A DNA stretch of 64,000 nt from JAHBVH01 sp034432375 (GCA_034432375.1 DAOUCA010000193.1:48235-112234), one strand, 5' to 3'. Shown: positions 52,530 through 60,684, numbered from the stretch's first letter. Program-made: numbers and translations. Notes: a model not told the origin generated them from the letters alone.

Positions 52530-52560
52530 CCACCAATCACCAATGGACAAAGGACATTTT

Positions 52561-53469
52561 ATGGAATATCGACAACTAGGGCGGACAGATTTACAAGTTA
52601 GCTCGATTGGCATGGGCTGTGTGACCTTTGGCCGTGAAATTGACGAGGAAACATCGTTCGCCGTAATGGATCGGGCGCTGGAACGGGGTATCACCCTCTT
52701 TGACACGGCCGAAGCTTATGCAAATGGGCGCTCGGAAGAGGTATTGGGCGCGTGGCTCAATGCACGTGGTACCCGTGACAAAATTGTGCTGGCCACCAAA
52801 AAGTTGCCGCCATCGACACCCGAAGCAATCGTCGCGTCGGTGGAGACGAGTTTACGCCGTCTGCAGACGGAGACAATTGATCTCTATCAGCTCCACGCCT
52901 GGGATGCCAAGACGCCGTTGGATGCAACCCTGGAGACATTGGACAAATTGGTGCAGGCGGGCAAGATTCGCTACATTGGTTGCAGCAACTTTGCGGCCTG
53001 GCAACTTTGCAAAGCGCTCTGGCGCGCCGATGTCCATGATTGGCCGCGGCTAGAATCGCTACAGCCAAACTACAATCTTGTCGTGCGTGACATTGAAAAG
53101 GAACTCCTTCCGCTCTGTGCCGACCAGGAGATCGGTGTCATCTCCTACAGCCCGTTGGGGGCCGGCTTTCTCACGGGGAAGTATCGCCAAGGCGTACCGG
53201 CACCCGAGGGTGCGCGCTTTGACATTCTGCCCGGTCACCAGCCGATCTATTATCACGACGCCGGTTTCCGGATTATGGAGGGGCTGCGGGCAAAGGCCGA
53301 AGAGACGGGGCGCACGATGATCAATCTGGCGTTGGCTTGGGTGATTGGGCAGCCGGGGATCACCTCGGTGCTCGTGGGGGCGCGCCACACCGGCCACGTC
53401 GATCAGGCGTTTGAGGCCGAGCAGATGGGGTTGAGCGATGAGTTGCGGGCGGCGTTGAATAATTTGTGA
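52561..53469 (+). CDS. Aldo/keto reductase
   Basis: Protein of 302 residues from MEYRQLGRTDLQVS, with AAAGGA before the ATG; the upstream extension crosses the hairpin and is not real. Asp/Tyr in LFDTAEAYANG, Lys in VLATKKLPP and His in LYQLHAWD are the catalytic set. GLRAKAEETGRTMINLALAWVI is the cofactor end. Differs from the reductase at 8985. Probably a sugar or lactaldehyde redox step in the same pathway. Confidence 0.9.
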   Translation: MEYRQLGRTDLQVSSIGMGCVTFGREIDEETSFAVMDRALERGITLFDTAEAYANGRSEEVLGAWLNARGTRDKIVLATKKLPPSTPEAIVASVETSLRRLQTETIDLYQLHAWDAKTPLDATLETLDKLVQAGKIRYIGCSNFAAWQLCKALWRADVHDWPRLESLQPNYNLVVRDIEKELLPLCADQEIGVISYSPLGAGFLTGKYRQGVPAPEGARFDILPGHQPIYYHDAGFRIMEGLRAKAEETGRTMINLALAWVIGQPGITSVLVGARHTGHVDQAFEAEQMGLSDELRAALNNL

Positions 53470-53471
53470 GC

Positions 53472-53515
53472 CACAGAGGTCACAGAGAGCACAGAGGACA
53501 GATAGCGCACAGGCA
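53472..53515. repeat. CACAGAGG-type short tandem repeats
   Basis: Three imperfect CACAGAGG/CACAGAGA units after the reductase stop. This kind of repeat is scattered through intergenic DNA of many bacteria. No function visible. Confidence 0.5.
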
Positions 53516-53541
53516 AATTAGCAAACAGAGGGAGTACCGAG

Positions 53542-54525
53542 ATGGCTGCATTTAACCTGTTGGCATTGCCACGTAATCAAAAGGCGCAGCATTGGGCGGT
53601 AATCGCGCCGCGTGCCGATGGCGGGGCATGGCGGTTGCCGCTGCTTACGATCACGGGGTCTGAGGCTGGGCCGACTTTGGTGGTGACGGCGGGGGTGCAT
53701 GGCGATGAGTATGAGGGGATCGAAGCGATTGGCCGGCTCTATCAACGGGTTGAGCCGGTCGATCTGCGCGGTACGCTCGTACTGCTGCCCGTCTGCAACA
53801 TGCCGGCCTATGAAGTGGCCCAACGCTCCAGCCCCATTGACGGCCTCAACCTGGCGCGTACTTTTCCGGGCGATGCCAATGGCACGATCACGCAGCGTAT
53901 TGCCCACTGGATCACTGAGCAACTGTTACGTCACGCCGATTTCTACATCGATCTGCACAGCGGCGGGGTGGCCTATGACATCCCGGCCTTGATCGGCTAT
54001 ATCCACGATGCTGGGGCATTGGGGCAACGCTCGCGGGCGGGAGCCGAAGCCTTTGGCGCGCCCGTGCTCTGGGGCCACCCGTTGCCCATGCCACCGGGGC
54101 GCACCATCTCCGCCGCGACCGACCTCGGCGTGCCGTCGCTCTACAGCGAAGCGCCGGGCGGTGGCTATGCGCGGCCCCAAGATGTTGCCACCTTTACCCA
54201 AGGGGTGATCAATGTGCTGCGCCACCTGGGCATGATGGCGGGCCAACCAGAACCTCAACCATGTACCCACGACCTCTTTGGCGACGGCAACCTGGATATG
54301 GTGATCGCCGCGCCGGTGGCCGGCTACTTTCGGGCAGAGGTGAATTTGTTGGACGAAGTGACCGTGGGACAACGGCTGGGCGCGATCTACGACTTTGCCG
54401 GCGAAGTGCTGGCCGAAATATTGAGCGAGCGGGGCGGGGTAGTGATCATGTTGCGCCGTCTGCATCGGGTGCATGTGGGCGAAGGGTTGGCGCAGGTAAC
54501 GGGGTGGCGGGCTGCTGGTGAATGA
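53542..54525 (+). CDS. Succinylglutamate desuccinylase/aspartoacylase-family deacylase
   Basis: Protein of 327 residues with GGGAG 7 bases before the ATG. TAGVHGDEYEGIEAI carries the zinc His and Glu (HGDE) and FYIDLHSGG the third ligand His. A C-terminal beta domain (MVIAAPVAGYFRAEVNLLDEVTVGQ) is typical of the AstE/AspA family. It cleaves an acyl-amide or peptide-like bond, so the island may process N-acylated or conjugated sugars. Last gene of the catabolic island. Confidence 0.87.
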   Translation: MAAFNLLALPRNQKAQHWAVIAPRADGGAWRLPLLTITGSEAGPTLVVTAGVHGDEYEGIEAIGRLYQRVEPVDLRGTLVLLPVCNMPAYEVAQRSSPIDGLNLARTFPGDANGTITQRIAHWITEQLLRHADFYIDLHSGGVAYDIPALIGYIHDAGALGQRSRAGAEAFGAPVLWGHPLPMPPGRTISAATDLGVPSLYSEAPGGGYARPQDVATFTQGVINVLRHLGMMAGQPEPQPCTHDLFGDGNLDMVIAAPVAGYFRAEVNLLDEVTVGQRLGAIYDFAGEVLAEILSERGGVVIMLRRLHRVHVGEGLAQVTGWRAAGE

Positions 54526-54647
54526 ATTCACCGGCTGAGATGCACAAGTGCGTTAAAACGCACTATCCGCTAGCAGCCTGCCCAATCCATCTTTCGCAGT
54601 TAACTTCCCGCCAAACTACAAGAAACCGTTCTATCCATCTCTGCTCT

Positions 54648-54726
54648 GTGACGGCCCTCATGGCCACCGCACACACTTCCTGGATGGCGTAGTAGATGCC
54701 TTCGGCGGCTTGGGGTGTTTCGTCGC
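54648..54726. repeat. TA-island spacer repeat, copy 1
   Basis: Read on the minus strand, GDETPQAAEGIYYAIQEV then continues open to a stop at 54563 (about 55 codons, no good start). It matches copies 2-4 with mostly third-position changes. The 54526-54858 gap also holds a small hairpin (AGTGCGTT-AA-AACGCACT, 54547..54564). Confidence 0.75.
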
Positions 54727-54858
54727 CGAGCACCTGGATTCACTGAAATCAATTCAACAAGAATTTTATGCCCTAGTCGGAAGAACCTTGTCACGATTTC
54801 GTTGGGTATATGGTACAATGACTATCCAGAATCGTCACGATCCAAAGGTAGAAGCGAA

Positions 54859-55188
54859 ATGACAGTATTAGAGCAAGTTCAACAATTAATTCCCGCAATG
54901 TCGCCTGGAGAAAAAGCACTGGCGTTGCAATGGCTTGCCAGAGATATTGGGAACGCTTTCCCTGGCATTGAGAGTACGCCTACTGTGTGTGGTGGCGATC
55001 CGCGTATTGTCAGGACACGCATTCCGGTTTGGTTGTTGGTAGAAGCAAGACGGGCGGGCAGTACCGAATCGGATATACTCCGTGCCTACCCGACGTTACG
55101 GGCTGAAGATCTAGCCAATGCCTGGTCTTATTATCTGGCACACAAAGCAGAAGTCGAACAGCAAATCAGCGAAAACGAAATGGCCTAA
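54859..55188 (+). CDS. DUF433-family antitoxin
   Basis: Protein of 109 residues from the ATG at 54859 with an AGGTAGAAG region before it; the upstream extension to 54715 runs through the repeat and is not real. GGDPRIVRTRIPVWLLVEARRAGSTESDIL is the DUF433 winged-helix core. It precedes a PIN-like toxin gene by 3 bases, the standard VapB45/VapC45-type pairing. Confidence 0.85.
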   Translation: MTVLEQVQQLIPAMSPGEKALALQWLARDIGNAFPGIESTPTVCGGDPRIVRTRIPVWLLVEARRAGSTESDILRAYPTLRAEDLANAWSYYLAHKAEVEQQISENEMA

Positions 55189-55191
55189 AAG

Positions 55192-55533
55192 ATGGCGTTT
55201 TTCTATGCAGATGAAAATTTCCCGCTACCTGTCGTAGAAGAGTTACGCAAATTGGGTCACCATGTCATGACTATCGTAGAGGACGGCAAAGCCCATCAAG
55301 GGTATCCGGATGAATTGGTTCTAGCCGATGCCAGTACATATGGTCGTGCCGTCTTAACGATGAACCGGCGTGATTTTAAGCGATTGCACAACGAATCATC
55401 CGATCATGCTGGGATTATTTTGTGTACCTATGATGCTGATTTTGTGGCATTAGCCCAGCGTATTCACGTGGCAGTGCAGGGCTATGAAGGGATGGCTGGT
55501 CAATCTATTCGTATCACCAAGCCAGCAAGCTAA
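55192..55533 (+). CDS. DUF5615 PIN-like toxin
   Basis: Protein of 113 residues. FYADENFPLPVVEELRKLGHHV has the first acidic residues of the PIN-like (Mut7-C) fold. AVLTMNRRDFKRLH and HAGIILCTYDAD complete the DUF5615 pattern. Probably an RNase toxin neutralised by the upstream DUF433 protein. Intact. Confidence 0.87.
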   Translation: MAFFYADENFPLPVVEELRKLGHHVMTIVEDGKAHQGYPDELVLADASTYGRAVLTMNRRDFKRLHNESSDHAGIILCTYDADFVALAQRIHVAVQGYEGMAGQSIRITKPAS

Positions 55534-55658
55534 CCACCTTGCCGTAACCAATCCATCGCTCGCGGGGTGCCTACTGGACTCCGTTGTTATCTCACCTGCC
55601 CTACACCAGTAAATCACAGCTTAAATCCGCCACACTGAATCTATGCAATCCGTTCCCG

Positions 55659-55746
55659 AAATCCGCTGACAGCCCTCACGGCCACCACCCACACACTTCC
55701 TGGATCGCGTGGTAGATGCCTGCCGCGGCTTGAGGCGCTTCGTCAC
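55659..55746. repeat. TA-island spacer repeat, copy 2
   Basis: On the minus strand it reads WYFLFAGDEAPQAAAGIYHA, then IQEVCGWWP and stop. The open frame extends upstream to about 55787, into the end of the HNH gene. The left edge AAATCCGCTGACAG (55659..55672) is the exact complement of a sequence at 57553..57566 beside copy 4. Confidence 0.8.
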
Positions 55747-55781
55747 CGGCGAAGAGAAAATACCATCTAGTCGCCGGTGGT

Positions 55782-56219
55782 TCAATCCATATAGAGAGCA
55801 GGTGGATGATCGCCAACAGTGTAGAGAACCTCACGCAGATTAACCAGTTCAGAACGATTCAGTTGGAGAGCAACAATCGTAGCCCGGCCAATTGGGGTGA
55901 GCCCAATGATGTGAGTGCAGAGCGCATCCCATGCAAAATGGTCACGCCACTGTTGGCGAAGGGGATGGAAGAGTGGAACTTTACGATTTGTAATCGGGTC
56001 AAGAGCCGTGATTTTATTGTACTTGGCACCGTTACAACCTTGACAGACAAGGGCCAAATTGTCGAGTTCTGTTTGTCCGCCACGGCTGAGAGGTAGGATG
56101 TGGTCGATGGCAAATGGTGACATCGAGTAGCGTGCGAGGCTGGCACAGTATTCACAACAAGCCTGGGCAAGTTCAATCACAGCTTGTTTCAAGTGGGCGG
56201 GAACTCGTTCACGCGACAT
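55782..56219 (-). CDS. HNH endonuclease
   Basis: Protein of 145 residues. C22-x2-C25 and C59-x2-C62 form the zinc site, and AIDHILPLSRGGQTELDNLALVCQGCN is a complete HNH motif with Asp39-His40 and Asn54. The C-terminal ~75 residues (IGLTPIGRATIVALQLNRSELV) are typical of small stand-alone HNH proteins in Chloroflexota and cyanobacteria. Start overlaps the upstream gene by 11 bases, so the two are translated together. Confidence 0.88.
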   Translation of the reverse strand: MSRERVPAHLKQAVIELAQACCEYCASLARYSMSPFAIDHILPLSRGGQTELDNLALVCQGCNGAKYNKITALDPITNRKVPLFHPLRQQWRDHFAWDALCTHIIGLTPIGRATIVALQLNRSELVNLREVLYTVGDHPPALYMD

Positions 56220-56604
56220 AGGTTGGGTCTACAATGCCGAGATCGGCCATGAGTTGCGATAGCGTGACCTGACGCAATTGTGCCAAAGCGACCAAATTCT
56301 TCAACCGCGCGACATTGAGTTGTTCAATGGTTTGGTTTAGTTGCAGGAACTCCTGAAGTTCTGCCGGTGCTAGTGTTTCCGCCAGCCGTTTTTCGATCAA
56401 CGCTTCATACCGGCGCTGCTCTTCTGGCGCTAAACCTTGGTTGATCTGTTGCAGGAGATCTGTTTCCTGTTGTGACAGAACCGGCGCTTGACGGCGGGCC
56501 TGCAACCTGAGGAGATCGTGGACAAGATCTGTTAACTCCGTCAATGGCAATCGTTCCGCAGCCTGCACTAACTTTTCACGGGAAGGGGTTAGATTAACAG
56601 TCAT
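56209..56604 (-). CDS. Helical partner protein of the HNH nuclease
   Basis: Protein of 131 residues, almost all helix: LVQAAERLPLTELTDLVHDLLRLQARR, then QQINQGLAPEEQRRYEALIEKR and ARLKNLVALAQLRQVTLSQLM. No enzymatic motif. Its overlap with the HNH gene suggests an antitoxin-like or adaptor role. Family not named with confidence. Confidence 0.7.
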   Translation of the reverse strand: MTVNLTPSREKLVQAAERLPLTELTDLVHDLLRLQARRQAPVLSQQETDLLQQINQGLAPEEQRRYEALIEKRLAETLAPAELQEFLQLNQTIEQLNVARLKNLVALAQLRQVTLSQLMADLGIVDPTYVA

Positions 56605-56695
56605 GGGTTTGCGCTTTCATCAAAAACAAAAATTCTGCTACCGTCAGTATATGCAGAAACAGTGATTTGTCCAGAGGTGCAAACCATTGATCGCC

Positions 56696-56779
56696 AAAAT
56701 CCGCTGAGCACGGCCACCACCCACATTACTTCCTGGATGGCGTGGTAGATACCTGCCGCGACTTGGGGTGCTTCGTCGC
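56696..56779. repeat. TA-island spacer repeat, copy 3
   Basis: The minus-strand frame reads ISDEAPQVAAGIYHAIQEV and stays open for 30 further codons here. Left edge AAAATCCGCTGAGCACGG. Lies between the HNH pair and the BrnT pair. Confidence 0.75.
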
Positions 56780-56876
56780 TAATGCTCCTTTTGTGCAGAG
56801 AAGTTCACCCCGGTTATAATCTCGTGTAATTATCACTTGATCGCTGTTATCTATGGTATACTGTAGAAGTTACATC

Positions 56877-57164
56877 ATGATTGTAATTGACGAGTTTATC
56901 TGGCTGCCGCAGATCGTTGAAAAACTTTTGAGTAAGCACCAAGTCTCGCCCGAAGAGGTTGAGGAGGTGTTCTTCAATCGCCCAAAAGTTCGTTTTCATG
57001 AAAAGGGACATGTGGACGGTGAAGACATGTATACGGCGTTGGGACAGAGCAATGCGGGCCGCTATTTGATTGTGTTCTTTCTTCGCAAGTCTTCGTATGA
57101 AGCGTTGATTGTTAGTGCAAGAGAGATGGTACAGAGTGAGCGCAGACGCTATGAGCGAAAATAA
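56877..57164 (+). CDS. BrnT-family toxin
   Basis: Protein of 95 residues from the ATG at 56877. FIWLPQIVEKLLSKHQVSPEEVEEVFF and GRYLIVFFLRKSSYEALIVSAREMVQSERRRYER are the BrnT pattern (conserved Lys-His, Glu-Glu-Val-Phe and SAR...ER..YE). A TATACT at 56857..56862 gives a very short leader. RNase toxin of a type II TA pair. Confidence 0.87.
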   Translation: MIVIDEFIWLPQIVEKLLSKHQVSPEEVEEVFFNRPKVRFHEKGHVDGEDMYTALGQSNAGRYLIVFFLRKSSYEALIVSAREMVQSERRRYERK

Positions 57165-57420
57165 GCAAACGAAAGATTTATTACCGGACTCTTTTGCATC
57201 GATTGAGGAAGCAGCAGAGTTTTGGGATACACACAGCCTAGCTGATTATTGGGACGAAACAGAAGAGGTTGAGATTGAGGTGCGTGCGCCGCAACGGCAG
57301 TGGGTGCCATTGGCGTCTAGTCTGCGCGAGCCACTTCTGGAACGTGCCCGTCGCGAAGGAATTTCGGTTGAAACGCTGATTAATTTGTGGGTATCGGAAC
57401 GGTTGCAAGTGGGTGCATGA
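57151..57420 (+). CDS. CopG-like antitoxin (BrnA role)
   Basis: Protein of 89 residues from the ATG at 57151, overlapping the toxin by 14 bases. SFASIEEAAEFWDTHSLADYWDETEEVEIE is the antitoxin N-terminus typical of CopG-antitoxin proteins. PLLERARREGISVETLINLWVSERL is a ribbon-helix-helix-like end. Toxin-first order is normal for BrnTA. Confidence 0.85.
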   Translation: MSENKQTKDLLPDSFASIEEAAEFWDTHSLADYWDETEEVEIEVRAPQRQWVPLASSLREPLLERARREGISVETLINLWVSERLQVGA

Positions 57421-57450
57421 TCTGTCTTATCACGCCCACCTGCCTGTCCC

Positions 57451-57566
57451 ACATCCGCTGCTAAATCTACTTGCTCACGGCCACCACCCACACACTTCCT
57501 GGATGGCGTGGTAGATGCCTTCCGCGGCTTGGGGCGCTTCGTCGCTTGTGAACTGTCAGCGGATTT
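57451..57566. repeat. TA-island spacer repeat, copy 4
   Basis: The minus-strand frame TSDEAPQAAEGIYHAIQEVC, GWWP and stop is in phase with the NTPase remnant just upstream (NPLQQIR, stop). The right edge CTGTCAGCGGATTT (57553..57566) complements the left edge of copy 2. Confidence 0.78.
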
Positions 57567-58252
57567 GCTGGAGCGGATTGAACGGAGCGTAACCGTAAAC
57601 AGGCAAGCGATCATCAAAGAACGGATTCCCCAATTGCCATCCGTTCTTTATAGGGTTACCCATAGAGGATAATACCTCTTCCACTCCATTGCGATCTAGG
57701 GGCGGGAGAGTAGTATCATATGCCTGTCTACGATCCTTCCAGCCTAATCTAGTTGCCCAATTATTAGTGTTATTCGCCCCTCCGCGCATTCGCCCCTCCG
57801 CGCATTCGCGCTGTAGCCAAGATCCGTAAGTTGGCTGGGAGATCTCCAGGAAACAGATTGTGTCCTGGTGTCCAGTCAATAGCTTCATCCAATCCATCAA
57901 GGATAATTAATAACCTTTTGCCGCCAGGCAATGGGCAACGTAGGTAACTTTGACAAACACCTGTCCACTCTTCGGCAGATAAACCAACGGTTGTCAATTC
58001 CTCGTTAAAAACTTTAGCCATTCGTGTTGCTAGCGTCGCAAAGACCACTTCCTGTGTGGCAGTCTCAAAGCGAATGCTGATCGGTATGAAAATTACCTCT
58101 AGATCAGAACGAGTGACCAACTGCGCCAACCAGCGACAGACTAACGCAGATTTTCCTCGTCCAGCTTCAGCACTTATTAAGTAGTAGGGTGGAGCGGCAA
58201 AATCGTTAAGCCAAATATCTAGCTCAGCCTCCGTTCGATTACCGGATTTTGC
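57556..58252 (-). pseudogene. STAND/NACHT-type NTPase fragment, truncated and frameshifted
   Basis: Walker A (SAEAGRGKSALVCRW) and Walker B (RLLIILDGLDEAIDW) are clear. The frame has no start codon before Walker A and begins right at the end of the nucleotidyltransferase gene. Near 57780-57811 a 16-bp tandem duplication (ATTCGCCCCTCCGCGC twice) shifts the frame. After it the true sequence resumes: NWATRLGWKDRRQAYDTTLP, then PLDRNGVEEVLSSMG. The 3' end stops after ~60 more codons next to the spacer repeat. It is a relic of an NLR-like defence protein. Confidence 0.8.
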
Positions 58253-58253
58253 T

Positions 58254-59027
58254 CTATCCTAAAATGGCCCGAATTCGTTCGACCGTGCGCCTAATCAGCG
58301 GCGCATCTTTGGGCTGGATTGCGCTTTGCAGTAGTTCCACCGTTGCCACGTAAAGCTGCAGCCCCGCCACCACGCGTTCACGCAGCGAGGGCGACCCGCC
58401 CTCTTTGCCCCCCATGCCAAAGCTAATGCGACACAACTGCGACCAGCGGCTGGTGCTCCCCACCGCGTCCATGACTTGCTCGATTAGCGTGTTGTCGCTG
58501 TAGATGAGCACGCCGCGCTGCACCTTCACCACGCCGGTCAAGCCCCACGAAAGGCCAAACGAGGCGTTGAGCAGCCGTCCCTCATCCTTGCGCCGCAACC
58601 CTTCCAGCCCTTTGTGTGCTTCCTCGATCCAGCCCACTAGCTGTTCGCTCGCCCACGCATCGGCCTTCTGTTGTAACTCCGCACTCCAGAGAAAGTTGTT
58701 GGCCCGCGCCTGGAGTCGAGCGAAATGGCCGGTGGGGTCGAGGAGTGGTTGCGCTTGGCGTAGCGGTGCAATTGCGACCACCGCGGCGGTCGGTTCGCTG
58801 AACCAACTTGCCACGGTCGACGGCGTGTAGTTGCTAACGACGACGAGCGTATCGTCGATCAGATGGCTACCGCTGCCGGGTGGGTCGGCCTCATCGCTGT
58901 CGACAAAGCGGATCAGGTCGCTGTCGCTATTGAGGCCGGCGTCGCCGCGGGCATGGCTGCCGTAGAGCGCGATGGCGGTGACGGTGGGGTGGTTGAAGTG
59001 GGAAACTAAGGAGGGTAGATCTATCAT
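58254..59027 (-). CDS. Nucleotidyltransferase-domain protein with helical C-terminus
   Basis: Protein of 257 residues. YGSHARGDAGLNSDSDLIRF is the Pol-beta-type NTase motif (Gly-Ser at 23-24, Asp35 and Asp37), though the usual SDIDL is changed to SDSDL. The C-terminal ~150 residues are helical and may substrate-gate or act like a fused HEPN/HepT segment. Its start overlaps the vapC stop by 4 bases, so it belongs to the same operon. MNT-like antitoxins AMPylate HEPN toxins; a role here is inference. Confidence 0.8.
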   Translation of the reverse strand: MIDLPSLVSHFNHPTVTAIALYGSHARGDAGLNSDSDLIRFVDSDEADPPGSGSHLIDDTLVVVSNYTPSTVASWFSEPTAAVVAIAPLRQAQPLLDPTGHFARLQARANNFLWSAELQQKADAWASEQLVGWIEEAHKGLEGLRRKDEGRLLNASFGLSWGLTGVVKVQRGVLIYSDNTLIEQVMDAVGSTSRWSQLCRISFGMGGKEGGSPSLRERVVAGLQLYVATVELLQSAIQPKDAPLIRRTVERIRAILG

Positions 59028-59419
59028 TCAAGAACCTGAACTGCGCCACTAGCAATGATTTCCCGATCAACCGTCAGCAACGGTGCATCCATTTTAACGG
59101 TTGCGGTCGCAATCATACGGTCGCGTCCTTCTGGGATTGCTGACAGTTGATCATAGGCCCAAATGTCATCTTGATCCAGTGGTACAATGACAAACTGTGC
59201 TGCTTGTTGCAACTGTCGAATGAGTTCCCGGAAGTTGAATGGCAAACCGTGCCGCTGATTGGCATCCCACAGTTCAAAGAGGACAATAATTGGCAGATAG
59301 AGAATCGCTTCGCCACGCTCCCCCTCTTCAAATGCTTGTTTGGCAGCACGGCTAAGTTTTCGAGCATTGCCTAATAAATACCACCAGAGCATGTGGGTGT
59401 CAAGGACATAGGCTTTCAT
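59024..59419 (-). CDS. vapC: PIN-domain toxin VapC
   Basis: Protein of 131 residues. VLDTHMLWWYL (Asp7), LFELWDANQR (Glu49), EGRDRMIATATV (Asp100) and LLTVDRE (Asp118) are the four acidic PIN residues. LDTHxLLW with type II PIN architecture indicates a ribonuclease. It overlaps vapB upstream and the nucleotidyltransferase downstream by 4 bases each. Confidence 0.9.
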   Translation of the reverse strand: MKAYVLDTHMLWWYLLGNARKLSRAAKQAFEEGERGEAILYLPIIVLFELWDANQRHGLPFNFRELIRQLQQAAQFVIVPLDQDDIWAYDQLSAIPEGRDRMIATATVKMDAPLLTVDREIIASGAVQVLE

Positions 59420-59736
59420 TCGTCACCCATCAAGTGAAGCACTTCGGCGCGCGCTTCTTGGTCTGCTTCTCTTTGGACCAGGCTGATTGTATGATCCATT
59501 GCTTCGGCGACATCATCAGATAGCTGAATCAGTCCGAATAGGGAGATTGGTTGGCGTACCTCTGCATGTTTGGGGACCAATGGTGCTCTCATTTCGACGC
59601 GTTTTTGTTGCGCTGCGATCCGCGTAGCTAAGCGGACGGCCTGTGAAAAGCTTTCGCAACCATATAACCTTTGCACCTGTGCTACAGCCTGCAGATCTTC
59701 CTCAGCAAATTTGATGTGCTTCATTATCATCGTCAT
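59416..59736 (-). CDS. vapB: VapB-type antitoxin
   Basis: About 106 residues from the ATG at 59736. KHIKFAEEDLQAVAQVQRLYGCESFSQAVRLATRIA is a ribbon-helix-helix-like DNA-binding start. The C-terminal acidic helix would wrap VapC. The ATG lies 6 bases from the -10 box, so the message is probably leaderless; ATG 59724 is the alternative. The longer frame to 59751 starts inside the promoter. Confidence 0.82.
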   Translation of the reverse strand: MTMIMKHIKFAEEDLQAVAQVQRLYGCESFSQAVRLATRIAAQQKRVEMRAPLVPKHAEVRQPISLFGLIQLSDDVAEAMDHTISLVQREADQEARAEVLHLMGDE

Positions 59737-59742
59737 GGCAAC

Positions 59743-59771
59743 AGTGTACACGATGTATACCTAGTTGTCAA
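59743..59771 (-). promoter_or_regulatory. vapBC promoter with embedded palindrome
   Basis: TTGACA (59766..59771) and TACACT (59743..59748) on the minus strand are 17 bases apart. The spacer carries GTATACATCGTGTAC, an imperfect palindrome suited to VapB autoregulation. Confidence 0.75.
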
Positions 59772-59788
59772 CGCCTGATTTGAAGAGT

Positions 59789-60658
59789 TTACTGCGTCAA
59801 CTCATGCCAAAACGACGGCGCCGGCCGGTTATCATCTACCACGACGCGTTCGCCTTCCTTGCAGACGTTATACAGATGCTCTGTCAATGGCAGTGGAAAG
59901 CCCAATGCCGCGGCGGCTTCGAGGAAGTAGGGCAATTCGCGAAATTTGATGCCAACCTCTTCGCCTTGACCTGCCGCGATTTGACTGGCAGTGCTGTGTA
60001 AATCGACACGCCACCGCCCCGTGTTGCCCAACGCCTGTTGGATAATCTCGGCGTCGACCCCTGCATTTACCCCGAAAGAGATCGCTTCGAGGTAGGCGGC
60101 ATTGCCCAGCCCCATCATCAGTTGATTGACGCCCTTGACTGCTTGCCCCGCGCCGACAGGGCCACAGTAGGTAATGCGATCGGGACCGCCAATCGCCACA
60201 AAGAGGGGCATCTGTTGCTCGACCACTTGCCGTTCCCCACCAATGAAGATATAGAGTTGCTTGCGCTCGACCCCACCGGGGCCACCACTCAGGGGCGCGT
60301 CGATAAAGTCTACATCTTTGTCCGCAAACGCGGCGGCCAAGCGGCGAGTCTGCGGGATGGTGGTGGTGCCCACATCAATGATCGTCTGCCCGGCGCGCAC
60401 ATGGGGGAGTAGCTCCGTTTCGGCGACGGTGACAAAGGCTTGCGAACTGGGCAAGCTGGCCAGGATGATCGGTGCTTTTGCCACAAGGTCGGCAATGTTT
60501 TTTGCCGGCTTTGCGCCAGCCGTCACTGCGGCATCGAGCCGTTCCTGGTTGAGATCAAAGCCATAGACAGCATAGCCGGCTGCCAACAGATTGTGCACCA
60601 TGGGTTTGCCCATAGCGCCTAATCCAATAAAGCCGATGGTTGGTTGTTGTTTATTCAT
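59789..60658 (-). CDS. 3-hydroxyisobutyrate dehydrogenase-family oxidoreductase
   Basis: Protein of 289 residues with AGGAG before the ATG. IGFIGLGAMGKPMVHNL is the NAD(P) motif and signature. DAPLSGGPGGVERKQL binds substrate and GAGQAVKGVNQLM holds the catalytic Lys. Family substrates include 3-hydroxyisobutyrate, tartronate semialdehyde and related acids, the last fitting sugar-acid breakdown. Downstream of the epimerase across a repeat, same strand. Confidence 0.9.
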   Translation of the reverse strand: MNKQQPTIGFIGLGAMGKPMVHNLLAAGYAVYGFDLNQERLDAAVTAGAKPAKNIADLVAKAPIILASLPSSQAFVTVAETELLPHVRAGQTIIDVGTTTIPQTRRLAAAFADKDVDFIDAPLSGGPGGVERKQLYIFIGGERQVVEQQMPLFVAIGGPDRITYCGPVGAGQAVKGVNQLMMGLGNAAYLEAISFGVNAGVDAEIIQQALGNTGRWRVDLHSTASQIAAGQGEEVGIKFRELPYFLEAAAALGFPLPLTEHLYNVCKEGERVVVDDNRPAPSFWHELTQ

Positions 60659-60684
60659 AGTTGCTCCTAAGCGTAAGTGGCACG

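Noticed and set aside
52480..52560. N-terminal extension of the aldo/keto reductase
   Set aside because: The frame crosses the constant-core hairpin; the ATG at 52561 has a good ribosome site and the usual start of the family.
56696..56779. Repeat copy 3 as a real small gene
   Set aside because: The frame is open but has no ribosome site or convincing start, and the same sequence stops early in copies 2 and 4.
54648..57566. Chromosomal integron with attC sites
   Set aside because: Repeats lack paired GTTRRRY/RYYYAAC core sites, genes lie on both strands, and no integron integrase is present.
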